DNA of 64,000 nucleotides from Bradyrhizobium sp. Ai1a-2 (GTDB taxonomy: Bacteria > Pseudomonadota > Alphaproteobacteria > Rhizobiales > Xanthobacteraceae), in the NCBI RefSeq assembly GCF_000426245.1, contig NZ_AUEZ01000009.1, positions 96,391 to 160,390 of the forward strand. Direction: 5' to 3'. Numbering within the stretch: position 1 is the stretch's first letter; the number at the start of each line of letters is the position of its first letter. The position numbers were made by a program, and so were the translations under genes. Positions 51,412 to 61,030 of this stretch are shown here, one piece after another. Under the pieces are notes generated by a model. The model had not been told where the DNA came from. It saw nothing but the letters and a program-made list of their open reading frames with translations, and made no database searches.

Positions 51412-53550
51412 ATGGCGACTACCGTTCAGAAGATCACCCTCTCGTCCTCGCGCGACATTCCCTTCAATAAGCTCGTGCTCAGCCAGTCAAACGTCCGGCG
51501 CGTAAAGGCCGGCATTTCCATCGAGGAGTTGGCCGAGGACATCGCTCGGCGTACCTTGCTCCAAAGCATCAACGTCCGGCCGGTCCTCGACGCCGAAGGC
51601 ACCGAGACTGGCATTTTTGAGATACCGGCCGGCGGGCGCCGCTACCGCGCGCTGGAGCTGCTCGTAAAGCAGAAGCGCCTCGCCAAGACCGCATTGGTGC
51701 CTTGCGTTGTGCGTGATCCCGCGACCGGCATTCTCGCCGAGGACGATTCGCTCGCCGAGAACGTCTAGCGAGCTCCGCTACATCCGCTCGACCAGTTCCG
51801 CGCCTTCCAGGCTCTGCGCGAGAAGGGCCGGACCGAGGAGGACATCGCCGCTGCCTTCTTCACCTCGGTCAACGTCGTGAAGCAGCGCCTGCGCCTCGCG
51901 TCTGTCTCGCCCGCGCTGCTCGACGTCTATGCCGAGGATGGCATGTCGCTCGAACAGTTGATGGCCTTCACCGTCACCGCGGAGCATGCTCGCCAGGAGC
52001 AGGTCTGGCAGGCGATCTCCGGCTCTTGGCAGAAGGAGCCCTATCAGATCCGCCGCATGCTGACGGAGAAGACGGTGCGCGCCTCCGACCGGCGAGCCAC
52101 GTTTGTCGGCCTCGACGTCTACGAGGCGGCCGGGGGCGTGGTGCTGCGCGACCTATTCGAGTCGGACGACGGCGGCTGGCTCGAAGACGTCGCTCTGCTC
52201 GACAGCCTGCTCGCCGACAAGCTGAAGGCAGAGGCGGAAACGATCGCCACCGAAGGCTGGAAGTGGATCGAGGTCGCTATCGACTTCCCCTACGGCCATA
52301 CTCGAGGCTTGCGCGAGCTGGACGGCGTGCCCGCTGATCTAACGGCTGAAGAGCAGGTGACTATCGTGGCGCTCAGCGCTGAATACGCGAGGCTCGAAGC
52401 CGAGCATGACAGCGTGGACGAGCTGCCTGACGAGGTCGACCAGCGGCTCGGCGAGATCGAGACGGCTCTCGCCGCCTTCGATGATCGACCTGTCATTTAT
52501 CAGCCGGCCGACATCGCCCGCGCGGGCGCGTTCGTCGGCATCGACGCCGAAGGCACGCTCTTGGTCGACCGCGGCTATGTCCGGCCCGAGGACGAGGTGC
52601 CCGTGGCCGAGCTGGGGCAGGAGAGCGATGGCGGACCCGCTGCTGCGGTCATGGACGGCGCCGAACCATCGGCCCCGGTCACACAGCGCGCCGTCATCAC
52701 CATCGGCGGTCAGGTTGCGGAGCCCGAGGACGATGATGCGGTGAAGCCGTTGCCGGACCGCCTGCTGACCGAGCTCACGGCAGAGCGGACGCTGGCACTG
52801 CGCGACAAGTTGGCAACCACGCCTGCGGTCGCCTTCCAGGCGGTGCTGCACAAATTTTGCCTCGACGCCTTCTCCCGCTATTCCTCCTACGGGACGGCGA
52901 TGGAGGTCTCCGTGCGCTGCACTAGCTTCCCGGTGCAGGCGCAGGGGCTGAAGGACACGTCGGCGGCCAGGGCGATCGACGCGCGCCACAAGGTCTGGGA
53001 GGGGCGCCTGCCGAAGGACAAGGCCGACCTCTGGGATTGGCTCACCGGCCTCACGGGGGACGAGCAGGCGTCGCTCTTTGCGCATTGCGCGTCGTTCGGC
53101 GTCAACGCGCTATACGAGAAGGGCGACCGCTACGGCGGCGGCACCACGCCGCACATGGTCGAGCAGCGCATCGCCGATGCCGATCGTATCGCGAGGGCCG
53201 TCGATCTCGACATGGTGGAAGCCGGATGGCGTCCCACCGTTGAGAACTATCTCGGCCGGGTCCCGAAGCGCCGCATCCTCGAGGCTGTGCGTGAAGGCGC
53301 CGGCGAGCGGTCGGCCCAGCTCATCGATCATCTCAAGAAGGGCGACATGGCCAAGGAGGCTGAACGCCTCCTGGCCAAGACCGGCTGGCTGCCCGAGTCC
53401 CTGAGAATGGCCGACCCGGAGCAGCCCGCGGCCGTCGACGCCGCGGAGCCCGAGGCCGATGGCGAGCCGCTGCCAGAATTTCTCAACCGCGACGATGAGG
53501 AAACTCCGGTCGATGAAGCGGACGAGCCGCACATGATTGCGGCCGAATAG
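51412..53550 (+). pseudogene. parB: ParB-family gene interrupted by an in-frame TAG
   Basis: Read through, the gene is 712 codons with stop codons at 51766 (TAG, codon 119) and at the end. The first part has ParB N-terminal motifs (LVLSQSNVRRVKAGISIEEL, PAGGRRYRALELL, DSLAENV); translation then meets TAG, followed in the same frame by RAPLHPLDQFRAFQ, so the conserved ENVQR motif has lost its Gln by a single C-to-T change. The second part has the helix-turn-helix (EEDIAAAFFTSVNVVKQRLR) and a long C-terminal region typical of plasmid ParB-like proteins. A restart at an internal ATG/GTG would give a protein lacking the N-terminal CTPase part. Confidence 0.88.
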
Positions 53551-53607
53551 CTCGACCGCGCGGGCCGGCTTCGGTCGTCCCGCGTCTCTCACTGCCAATC
53601 CACCCAC

Positions 53608-53631
53608 AGCCCGGCTCGCGCCGGGCTTTTT
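53608..53631 (+). terminator. Intrinsic terminator after parB
   Basis: GC-rich stem AGCCCGG/CCGGGCT with loop CTCGCG, followed immediately by five T (53627-53631). It lies 58 bases after the parB stop and close before the next small gene. Confidence 0.85.
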
Positions 53632-53648
53632 GCATTCTGGAGACTCTC

Positions 53649-54062
53649 GTGCCCCTTTTCACCATCGAGACGACCTATCATCTGCCGATCCACCGGCAGC
53701 GAAACTACGAAGCCGAAACGCTCGACCAAGCCTGCGATCTCGCGATTGTCGACGAGGACTGGGACGACAACAAGTCGGACGTCGAAGCATCCGGCGAGAC
53801 CTATGTCACCGGCATCTGGGAAGGCCGCGACGCCGCCTATATCGGCCGGGCCCTGCCGATCCCCTCACGTTTCGGCGAGCAGGTCCAGCGCAAGGCCGAT
53901 CACTTCGAGTTGCTGCTCGGTCTGCTCAAAATCTTGGCCCACGTTCCGGAGGGCGGCTCAGCGGATGTCGAGCTTTGGCGCCGACGGGCGGACACCGCCA
54001 TCGCGAAGGCCGAGGCCATTCTCGCGGGCGAAAACGATCCGATCGAGGGAGGTGCGTCATGA
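53649..54062 (+). CDS. Hypothetical island protein, 137 residues
   Basis: Starts at 53649 (MPLFTIETTYHLPIHRQRNY) as GTG with a GGAGA site close upstream. Acidic, soluble, with DQACDLAIVDEDWDDNKSDV and a C-terminal helix RKADHFELLLGLLKILAHVP. No known domain recognised. Its stop overlaps the next small start, so they are coupled. It is conserved in position in the plasmid-like module by context, but I cannot assign a role. Confidence 0.65.
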   Translation: MPLFTIETTYHLPIHRQRNYEAETLDQACDLAIVDEDWDDNKSDVEASGETYVTGIWEGRDAAYIGRALPIPSRFGEQVQRKADHFELLLGLLKILAHVPEGGSADVELWRRRADTAIAKAEAILAGENDPIEGGAS

Positions 54063-54169
54063 CGCAATACATCGTCACCGTCGTCGAAGGCGATGCGAGC
54101 TACCTCACGGAAGCGGTCGCCGCCGCGAACGGCAATACTGCCTGGCCATGCTGGCAGTTCGGACACTGA
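54059..54169 (+). CDS. Very small protein (36 residues) coupled to the gene before it
   Basis: ATGA overlap with the previous stop; reads MTQYIVTVVEGDASYLTEAV then AAANGNTAWPCWQFGH. The overlap and a good start position support translation; the size leaves doubt. A terminator-like hairpin follows directly. Confidence 0.45.
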   Translation: MTQYIVTVVEGDASYLTEAVAAANGNTAWPCWQFGH

Positions 54170-54186
54170 CGAACGCTCTGTGAAAG

Positions 54187-54215
54187 GCGCCCCGCCAGCC
54201 GGCGAGGCGCTTTTT
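54187..54215 (+). terminator. Intrinsic terminator
   Basis: GCGCC-CCGCC pairing with GGCGA-GGCGC, followed by five T (54211-54215). Ends the two small genes before the helicase leader. Confidence 0.8.
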
Positions 54216-54259
54216 CTCATGCCGGCCACGGCCACAACGCTGAGAGGGAGAGGACGGCC

Positions 54260-54316
54260 GGAACGGGTTTGAGCCGGTGCGGTCCAAGAGAGAGCGCCGT
54301 CCGGCTCGCCTGTTCC
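54260..54316 (+). promoter_or_regulatory. Structured 5' leader, copy C (upstream of the helicase gene)
   Basis: Outer helix GGAACGGG (54260-54267) with CCTGTTCC (54309-54316, one G-U pair); 5' bulge UUU; inner helix GAGCCGG (54271-54277) with CCGGCTC (54301-54307); AAGAGAGAG in the loop; one unpaired G on the 3' side. Same design as copies A and B with different paired bases. The start codon follows 22 bases later. Confidence 0.65.
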
Positions 54317-54338
54317 CGCTCTCCTTAAGGCTTCCTTC

Positions 54339-57300
54339 ATGACCGACCTTTCCCCGATCGCGGCCGACCAGGTCGCGCCGATCTCGCCTGTCCGCGCTCC
54401 CGAGAAAGCCAGCGTCATCATCGTTGCCGCGGAGCAGCTCCTCCCGCATCTCGAACGTGGCCGATGCATCGACGCCGCAATCCTGCGGGCCGCGATGGAA
54501 GCGGCCTTCGGCGCATCCGATGCTGCGGGCGCCTGGGATTGGAAGATGGCCTACGACGCCTGTGAGGCCGCTACCGTCCTGTTCCTCCGCAAATATGGAA
54601 AGGCGCTATTCCGCAAAGCCGACTCTCCGGCTTCACGACTTTCCGCTTTAGACAAGATCGCGGGCCTTCTGCCGACGCACACGCGCCGCTCTGTCGAGAG
54701 CGAGACCTTCCAGCAATTCTCGACGCCGATCCCGCTCGGCCTCGCCGCTTTGACTGCGGCCGCCGTCACGTTAGCGGACCGCGTGCTGGAGCCGTCCGCA
54801 GGCACCGGCCTGCTCGCCATCCTCGCCGAGATCGCCGGCGGCGCGCTCGTGCTGAACGAGCTGGCCGAGACCCGGGCGAAGTTGGTCTCTACCCTCTTTC
54901 CGGCCATCTCCGTCACGCGCTTCGACGCTGCTCAAATCGACGATCACATGGATCCTCCGATCGTTCCGAGCGTCGTGCTGATGAACCCGCCGTTCTCGGC
55001 GATGGCGAATGTTTCCGGCCGCATCGCCGACACGGCGTACCGTCACATCGCCTCGGCCCTGGCGCGTCTCGCCGATGGCGGCCGGCTGGTGGCAATCACC
55101 GGCGCAAGTTTCTCACCCGAAGCCTCGGCCTGGCGTGAGGCTTTCGCCCGCTTGCAGGGGCGCGGCCGCGTGGTGTTCACCGCCGCGATCGACGGCGGGG
55201 TCTATGCCAAGCACGGCACGACGATCGAGACGCGGTTGACCGTCATCGACAAGGAGCCGGCCGATGACCCGCACGCCTTCCCGGAGTCGCCAGGAATCGC
55301 ACCCGACGTCGCGACGCTGCTCCGGTGGATCGGCGAGCACGTTCCACCTCGCCTGACCGTCGCATCGACCGGCGCGTTTCCCATATCAGCCTCGCCAGAG
55401 CCTCGCACCGTGCGCGGCTATCTCGCACGGGCCACCGCACTTTCGGCCAAGGCGTCGATCACCGATCCCGAATCCGTCGACCTCGCCTATGAGACGATCG
55501 ACTGGACGCCGCCCGAGGGCGCGCGCCTCAGCGACGCCATCTACGAGGAATACCGGCTGCAGTCGATCCGGATTACCGGCGCGCAGGCGCACCCGACCAA
55601 GCTGGTGCAGTCGGCCGCGATGGCCTCGGTCGCCCCACCGAAGCCGAGCTATCGGCCCCGGTTGCCGGCGAACCTCGTCACTGACGGCATCCTCTCTGAC
55701 GCCCAGCTCGAGACGGTGATCTATGCCGGCGAGGCACATGGCGACCATCTCGCCGGTGCCTGGACGGTGGACGAGACCCTCGACCTCGTCACCGCCGCCC
55801 GCGATGATGCGCCGAACGCTGTCCGCTACCGTCGGGGCTTCATGCTCGGCGATGGCACTGGCGCCGGCAAGGGTCGTCAGTCGGTTGGCATCATCCTCGA
55901 CAATTGGCTGAGGGGCCGGCGCAAGGCGGTCTGGATTTCCAAGTCCGACAAGCTGCTCGAGGACGCCCAGCGCGACTGGTCGGCACTCGGTATGGAGCGT
56001 TTGCTCGTCACACCGCTGTCGCGCTTCGTGCGAGGGCGGCCGATCCTTCTCACCGAAGGCATCTTATTTTTAACCTACGCTACGCTGCGGTCCGACGACC
56101 GCGGCGAGAAGCTTTCGCGCGTTCGTCAAATCGTTGAATGGTTGGGCTCCGATTTCGACGGTGTCATCATTTTCGACGAGAGCCATGCCATGCAGAATGC
56201 CGGCGGCGGCAAGGGCGAGCGGGGCGATGTCGCCCCCTCGCAGCAGGGTCGTGCGGGCTTGCGCTTGCAGCACGCATTGCCCAACGCCCGCATCGTCTAT
56301 GTTTCGGCGACCGGCGCCACCACGGTCCACAATCTCGCCTACGCCCAGCGGCTCGGGCTCTGGGGCGGGGAGGATTTTCCGTTCGCCACGCGCGCCGAGT
56401 TCGTCGAGGCGATCGAGGACGGTGGCGTCGCGGCGCTGGAGGTCCTGGCACGCGACCTGCGCGCGCTCGGCCTCTACACCGCCCGCTCGCTCTCCTACGA
56501 CGGTGTTGAGTATGAACTGGTCGAGCACCAGCTCACCGACGAGCAGCGCCGGATCTATGACGCCTATGCTGGCGCGTTCGCCATCATCCACAATCACCTC
56601 GAGGCGGCGATGCAGGCCGCCAACATCACCGGCGAGACCGGCACGCTCAATCGCCAGGCCAAATCGGCCGCGCGCTCGGCCTTCGAGTCGGCCAAGCAGC
56701 GTTTCTTCGGCCATCTGCTCACCAGCATGAAGACGCCGACCCTGGTCCGCTCCATCGAACGGGATCTGGCCGATGGCCATGCCGCGGTAATCCAGATCGT
56801 GTCGACCGGCGAGGCGCTGATGGAACGCCGGCTCGCCGAGATCCCAACTGAGGAATGGAATGACGTCCGCGTCGACATCACGCCGCGCGAATACGTGCTG
56901 GATTACCTCGCCCATTCCTTCCCGGTGCAGCTCTACGAGCCCTTCACCGACAGCGAGGGCAATCTCTCGTCCCGGCCCGTATTCCGCGACGGCCAGCCGG
57001 TCGAAAGCCGCGAGGCCGTCGCCCGCCGGGGTGAGCTGATCGAGCGGCTCGCTTCGCTTCCACCTGTTCCCGGGGCGCTCGACCAGATCGTACAGCGTTT
57101 CGGCACAGAGCTCGTAGCGGAAGTGACTGGACGTTCGCGGCGCGTGGTGCGCAGGAGTGACCGCCTCGCCGTCGAGAACCGTGCCGCCTCCGCCAATCTC
57201 GCCGAGACCGCCGCCTTCATGGATGACCTGAAGCGCGTGCTTGTATTCTCGGACGCTGGCGGCACCGGGCGCAGCTATCACGCCGAGCTGTCAGCGCGGA

Positions 57301-58670
57301 ACCGGCGACTGCGCGTCCACTATCTGCTCGAACCCGGCTGGAAGGCCGACGCGGCGATTCAGGGGCTCGGTCGAACAAACCGCACCAACCAGGCGCAACC
57401 GCCGCTCTTCCGTCCGATCGCCACCGACGTGAAGGCCGAGAAGCGCTTCCTCTCGACCATCGCCCGCCGCCTCGACACGCTCGGCGCCATCACGCGCGGC
57501 CAGCGCCAGACCGGCGGCCAGGGCCTGTTCCGGCCCGAGGACAATCTGGAGAGCCACTACGCCAGAGATGCGCTGCGACAGCTCTATCTGCTGCTCGTGC
57601 GCGGCAAGGTCGAAGGCTGCTCGCTCCGGACGTTCGAGGACGCCACGGGCCTAAAGCTCATGGACGCGAACGGCATCAAGGACGACTTGCCGCCGATCAC
57701 CACGTTCCTGAACCGGTTGCTCGCACTCACCATCGACCTGCAAGGGGTGCTGTTCACGGCCTTCGAGCAGCTCCTCAACGCCAAGGTTGAGGGTGCCATC
57801 GCCAGCGGCGTCTACGACGTCGGTCTGGAGACACTGCAGGCCGACAGCTTCGTCGTCACCGGCCGGCGCTCGATCTACACGCACCCTGCGACCGGCGCGG
57901 AAACCCGGCTGCTCACGATAACCGAGCGCCGTCGCAATCGCCCCATGACGCTGGATCAAGCGCTCGAGTATCTCGCCGATCCTCGCGCGGTATTGCTGGT
58001 CAATGAGCGCTCGAGCCGGGCCGCGGTGCAGATTCCGGCGCCGAGCCTCATGCTCGATGACGGCGAGATCGAACGCCGCGTGCGGCTGATCCGGCCGATG
58101 GAGCACCATCATGTTTCTCTGGCGATGATGGATGAGAGCCACTGGCAGCCGGCGGATCGCGAGACATTCGCCGTAGCATGGAACGGCGAAGTCACGGTCG
58201 TGCCGGAGTTCGCCGAGAGCACGCTCCACATTGTTGCCGGTCTGCTGCTGCCGATCTGGAAGCGGCTCCCGAACGGCTCGACGCGGGTTTATCGGCTTCA
58301 GACCGACGGGGGCGAGCGCATCATCGGTCGCAGGGTTACGTCAGCCTGGGCGGCGAACGCTTCCGTGACCGGGACCACCAGTTTGCGCCCCGATGAAGCT
58401 TACTCAGCGCTGATGGAGGGCCGAATCGTCCTTGACCTTGCCGAGGGCCTGCAGCTCCGCCGCATGCGCGTCATGGGTGCCCACCGCATCGAGCTATCCG
58501 GCTTCACCGATACGATGCGTGACCGGCTGCGCGCCTATGGCCTCTTCAGCGAGATCATCTCGTGGAAACTGCGCATGTTCGTGCGGGCCGATGCGAATGG
58601 CGCCGGGGTTTTGGCGAAGGTGCTCGACCACTATCCGATCGAGCGCATCGTCGAGCGGGAGGCGGCCTGA
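54339..58670 (+). CDS. N6-adenine-methyltransferase-like / Strawberry-notch helicase fusion
   Basis: 1443 residues. N-terminal Rossmann methyltransferase: SAM-binding motif LEPSAGTGLLA (about 150) and catalytic motif VLMNPPFSAM (about 215), as in N6-adenine DNA methyltransferases. Then a Strawberry-notch superfamily 2 helicase: nucleotide-binding GDGTGAGKGRQS (about 505), Walker B IIFDESHAMQNA (about 613), helicase C with IQGLGRTNRTNQ (about 1006). The long C-terminal part has no recognised domain. Phage P1 DarB, an anti-restriction protein, has a related methyltransferase/helicase make-up, so protection of island DNA is a reasonable inference. The stop overlaps the next start by one base. 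Confidence 0.9.
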   Translation: MTDLSPIAADQVAPISPVRAPEKASVIIVAAEQLLPHLERGRCIDAAILRAAMEAAFGASDAAGAWDWKMAYDACEAATVLFLRKYGKALFRKADSPASRLSALDKIAGLLPTHTRRSVESETFQQFSTPIPLGLAALTAAAVTLADRVLEPSAGTGLLAILAEIAGGALVLNELAETRAKLVSTLFPAISVTRFDAAQIDDHMDPPIVPSVVLMNPPFSAMANVSGRIADTAYRHIASALARLADGGRLVAITGASFSPEASAWREAFARLQGRGRVVFTAAIDGGVYAKHGTTIETRLTVIDKEPADDPHAFPESPGIAPDVATLLRWIGEHVPPRLTVASTGAFPISASPEPRTVRGYLARATALSAKASITDPESVDLAYETIDWTPPEGARLSDAIYEEYRLQSIRITGAQAHPTKLVQSAAMASVAPPKPSYRPRLPANLVTDGILSDAQLETVIYAGEAHGDHLAGAWTVDETLDLVTAARDDAPNAVRYRRGFMLGDGTGAGKGRQSVGIILDNWLRGRRKAVWISKSDKLLEDAQRDWSALGMERLLVTPLSRFVRGRPILLTEGILFLTYATLRSDDRGEKLSRVRQIVEWLGSDFDGVIIFDESHAMQNAGGGKGERGDVAPSQQGRAGLRLQHALPNARIVYVSATGATTVHNLAYAQRLGLWGGEDFPFATRAEFVEAIEDGGVAALEVLARDLRALGLYTARSLSYDGVEYELVEHQLTDEQRRIYDAYAGAFAIIHNHLEAAMQAANITGETGTLNRQAKSAARSAFESAKQRFFGHLLTSMKTPTLVRSIERDLADGHAAVIQIVSTGEALMERRLAEIPTEEWNDVRVDITPREYVLDYLAHSFPVQLYEPFTDSEGNLSSRPVFRDGQPVESREAVARRGELIERLASLPPVPGALDQIVQRFGTELVAEVTGRSRRVVRRSDRLAVENRAASANLAETAAFMDDLKRVLVFSDAGGTGRSYHAELSARNRRLRVHYLLEPGWKADAAIQGLGRTNRTNQAQPPLFRPIATDVKAEKRFLSTIARRLDTLGAITRGQRQTGGQGLFRPEDNLESHYARDALRQLYLLLVRGKVEGCSLRTFEDATGLKLMDANGIKDDLPPITTFLNRLLALTIDLQGVLFTAFEQLLNAKVEGAIASGVYDVGLETLQADSFVVTGRRSIYTHPATGAETRLLTITERRRNRPMTLDQALEYLADPRAVLLVNERSSRAAVQIPAPSLMLDDGEIERRVRLIRPMEHHHVSLAMMDESHWQPADRETFAVAWNGEVTVVPEFAESTLHIVAGLLLPIWKRLPNGSTRVYRLQTDGGERIIGRRVTSAWAANASVTGTTSLRPDEAYSALMEGRIVLDLAEGLQLRRMRVMGAHRIELSGFTDTMRDRLRAYGLFSEIISWKLRMFVRADANGAGVLAKVLDHYPIERIVEREAA

Positions 58671-59731
58671 TGGCCCGCGACAACGCCTCCGAACTGGCCC
58701 GCCGTCTCGCGCGTGACGCCGAGGCGGTGTGCCGCCATTACCTGTCCAATGGGCGGCGCCAGGGCCGTTACTGGATGGTGGGCGACGTACGCAATACGCC
58801 CGGCCGCTCGATGTTCGTACGGCTCAAGGAGTCCGCTAAGGGACCGGCCGGCAAGTGGACCGATGCCGCCTCGGCCGAACATGGCGATCTCCTCGATGTG
58901 ATCCGCGAGAGCTGCGGTTTCATCGATTTTCGCGATGTCGTCAATGAGGCACGACGCTTTCTGAGTCTGCCGCGTCCAGAACTGGAGCCCAAGCCAAATC
59001 GCCTCCGATCGAGAAAATCGCCCGCGCCCCTCGGATCACCACAGGCGGCACGGCGACTGTTCGGCATGTCGCAGTCGATCCTGGGCACACTCGTAGAAGC
59101 GTATCTCCGCAATCGCGGTATTACGGCTTTGCACGAAACCGGAAGTCTGCGCTTTCACCCGTATTGCTACTATCGGCCCAACGAGCACAGTGCGACCGAG
59201 ACCTGGCCGGCGATGATCGCCGCCGTCACCGATCTCTCCGGCCATCTGACCGGCGCACATCGCACTTGGCTTGACCCCGGGGGCTTCAGCGAGATGACGC
59301 TCGGCAAGGCGCCGATCGACACGCCGAAACGGGCGATGGGCGACCTGCTTGGTCACGCCGTTCGATTTGGCGTAGCTGGCGAAGTCATGGCGGCCGGGGA
59401 GGGCATCGAGACGATGCTGTCGCTCCGCTGCGCCTTGCCGACCATGCCGATGGTCGCAGCGCTCTCGGCGGCACATCTCTCCGCCATCATCCTCCCGGAC
59501 ACGCTCCGCCGGCTGTACATCGCCCGCGACAACGATCCTGCCGGTGACGGCGCCGTGGCAGCCTTGATCGACCGGGCGCAGGAAGCCGGGATCGAGGCGA
59601 TCGTGATCTCGCCACGGCTTGGCGACTTTAACGAGGATCTTCGCCTGCTCGGATTTGACGCCCTTCGGGTCGCCAGCCGCGTGCAGGTCGTAGCGCAAGA
59701 TGTTGCCCGTTTCATGGAGCTGGTGGCATAG
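58670..59731 (+). CDS. Toprim-domain (primase-like) plasmid-type protein
   Basis: 353 residues from ATG 58670, overlapping the helicase stop. An N-terminal region with ARDAEAVCRHYLSNGRRQGR and DLLDVIRESCGFIDFRDVV resembles the zinc/binding part of plasmid primases (DUF7146). The Toprim core shows the metal-binding glutamate in AAGEGIETMLSL (about 241) and DND in YIARDNDPAGDGA (about 284). Such proteins prime or maintain plasmid-like DNA. Co-expressed with the helicase. Confidence 0.87.
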   Translation: MARDNASELARRLARDAEAVCRHYLSNGRRQGRYWMVGDVRNTPGRSMFVRLKESAKGPAGKWTDAASAEHGDLLDVIRESCGFIDFRDVVNEARRFLSLPRPELEPKPNRLRSRKSPAPLGSPQAARRLFGMSQSILGTLVEAYLRNRGITALHETGSLRFHPYCYYRPNEHSATETWPAMIAAVTDLSGHLTGAHRTWLDPGGFSEMTLGKAPIDTPKRAMGDLLGHAVRFGVAGEVMAAGEGIETMLSLRCALPTMPMVAALSAAHLSAIILPDTLRRLYIARDNDPAGDGAVAALIDRAQEAGIEAIVISPRLGDFNEDLRLLGFDALRVASRVQVVAQDVARFMELVA

Positions 59732-60055
59732 CCGGAACAGGGTGAGGGCGACGCGGCCGCGTCTCACCGCGAGCCGCTGGTCATGCTTCCCTCGGCGCCG
59801 GAGAGGACCGCACCCACGGCCTTCTGAGAGGGCGATCGGGCGGCAAGCGGCCCGGACCGGCAACCTCGTGGGCCGACTATTTTCCGTCGGCGGCAGAGCC
59901 GCCTTTACATCGCGAGGCAAAATAGCCGGCCCCCGTCGGTCCTCCGCTCCGCTTCGGCCCTCCGCTGCGCTGCGGGTGCAAGTCCGTTCCGCCTGCCGCC
60001 TTTGTCGCCATGAAGGCCGCGATGGGCGCGGTCAATCCACCGAAGGAAAGCCGCA
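59732..60055. other. Intergenic region between the Toprim and DUF2493 genes
   Basis: 324 bases, no gene. It has GC-rich partly inverted stretches (for example GGCTATTTTCCG-type symmetry around 59876-59935: GCCGACTATTTT and AAAATAGCCGGC) that could form a long hairpin, and GGTGAG...CTCACC near 59742-59770. The design is not the same as leaders A to C. Confidence 0.5.
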
Positions 60056-60991
60056 ATGACCACGGACCACAATGATGATTTCGAGCCGCACCATGGCTCA
60101 TCCCCGACCGATCAAGTCCTCCAGGAACTCCAGCTCCATGGTTATAGACCCTTCCACGACGAGCCCGATCCCCGGCCGCTTCCCGAAGCAAACGTTCTCG
60201 TCGGCAGCATCGCCGACATCTTCGACGCCCTCGTGGTGGCGCTGTCCGACACCCGCCTTGAGCCCGACCTCGAAGACCTGCTCTGGTCGACGGTGAACGT
60301 CTTCCATCGCGCCATCGACAGGATCGAGCGCGAACTCGACGACAATGAGTTGGCGCAGCAGCGGTCGCAGCGGGAGCAGGACGGCAGCGAAGTCAAGTCC
60401 GTCGAGCTGGAGCGACTAACAGCAGAAGGCCAAACGCTGATCGAGCGACGTAACACCTTCGAGCTGATGCGCGACCAGGCCGCTGACCAGTTCGAACGGC
60501 ACACCCGCTCCGCTTGGCGGCCGCGCAATGGGTCTAAGGTCAACCATCGCAATCTCACGGCGGCGTTGATCGACAGTCGCGATTTCCTGGCTGCGAAGAA
60601 GCGCGCCGACAACCAGGTGCTTTTGCCGGCAGGGCCGAAGGTGGCGCTCACGGGCGGGCTCGACTTCAACGACCTCCTGCTGATCTGGGCCAAGCTAGAC
60701 CAAGTCCACACCAAGCACCCCGACATGGTGCTGCTGCACGGCGGATCGCCGAAGGGAGCCGAATTGATCGCCGCCAAATGGGCCGACAACCGCAAGGTAC
60801 CGCAGATCGCCTTCAAACCCGACTGGACGAAGCATAACAAGGCCGCGCCGTTTAAGCGTAACGATGCGATGCTCGACGTGCTGCCGATCGGCGTGATGCA
60901 CTTCCCGGGCACCGGCATCCAGGATAATCTCGCCGACAAGGCCAAAAAGCTCGGCATCCCGGTCTGGAGGTTCGGCACGCGCGGCGCTTAA
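60056..60991 (+). CDS. DUF2493 (SLOG-superfamily) island protein
   Basis: 311 residues, start ATG 60056 with AAGGAAAG upstream. Helical N-terminal half with RAIDRIERELDDNELAQQRS and EKSVELERLTAEG-like repeats, then the DUF2493/YspA SLOG domain (VALTGGLDFNDLLLIWAKLD, MVLLHGGSPKGAELIAAKWA, DVLPIGVMHFPGTGIQDN). SLOG proteins bind nucleotide-derived ligands and often occur in mobile elements and conflict systems. The likely ligand-binding motif is HGGSPKGAE. Function on the island unknown. Confidence 0.87.
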   Translation: MTTDHNDDFEPHHGSSPTDQVLQELQLHGYRPFHDEPDPRPLPEANVLVGSIADIFDALVVALSDTRLEPDLEDLLWSTVNVFHRAIDRIERELDDNELAQQRSQREQDGSEVKSVELERLTAEGQTLIERRNTFELMRDQAADQFERHTRSAWRPRNGSKVNHRNLTAALIDSRDFLAAKKRADNQVLLPAGPKVALTGGLDFNDLLLIWAKLDQVHTKHPDMVLLHGGSPKGAELIAAKWADNRKVPQIAFKPDWTKHNKAAPFKRNDAMLDVLPIGVMHFPGTGIQDNLADKAKKLGIPVWRFGTRGA

Positions 60992-61030
60992 AGCGCCGCC
61001 ATCTTCAGTGCTCCGGGTAGACGCAAGAAT

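Noticed and set aside
51412..53550. TAG in parB as pyrrolysine or programmed read-through
   Set aside because: No sign of a pyrrolysine system or a read-through context; a single C-to-T mutation in a Gln codon is simpler.
59732..60055. Fourth copy of the structured leader before the DUF2493 gene
   Set aside because: Hairpins can be drawn, but the GACGGG-UU bulge, AGAG loop and 3' G pattern are not found in the same order.
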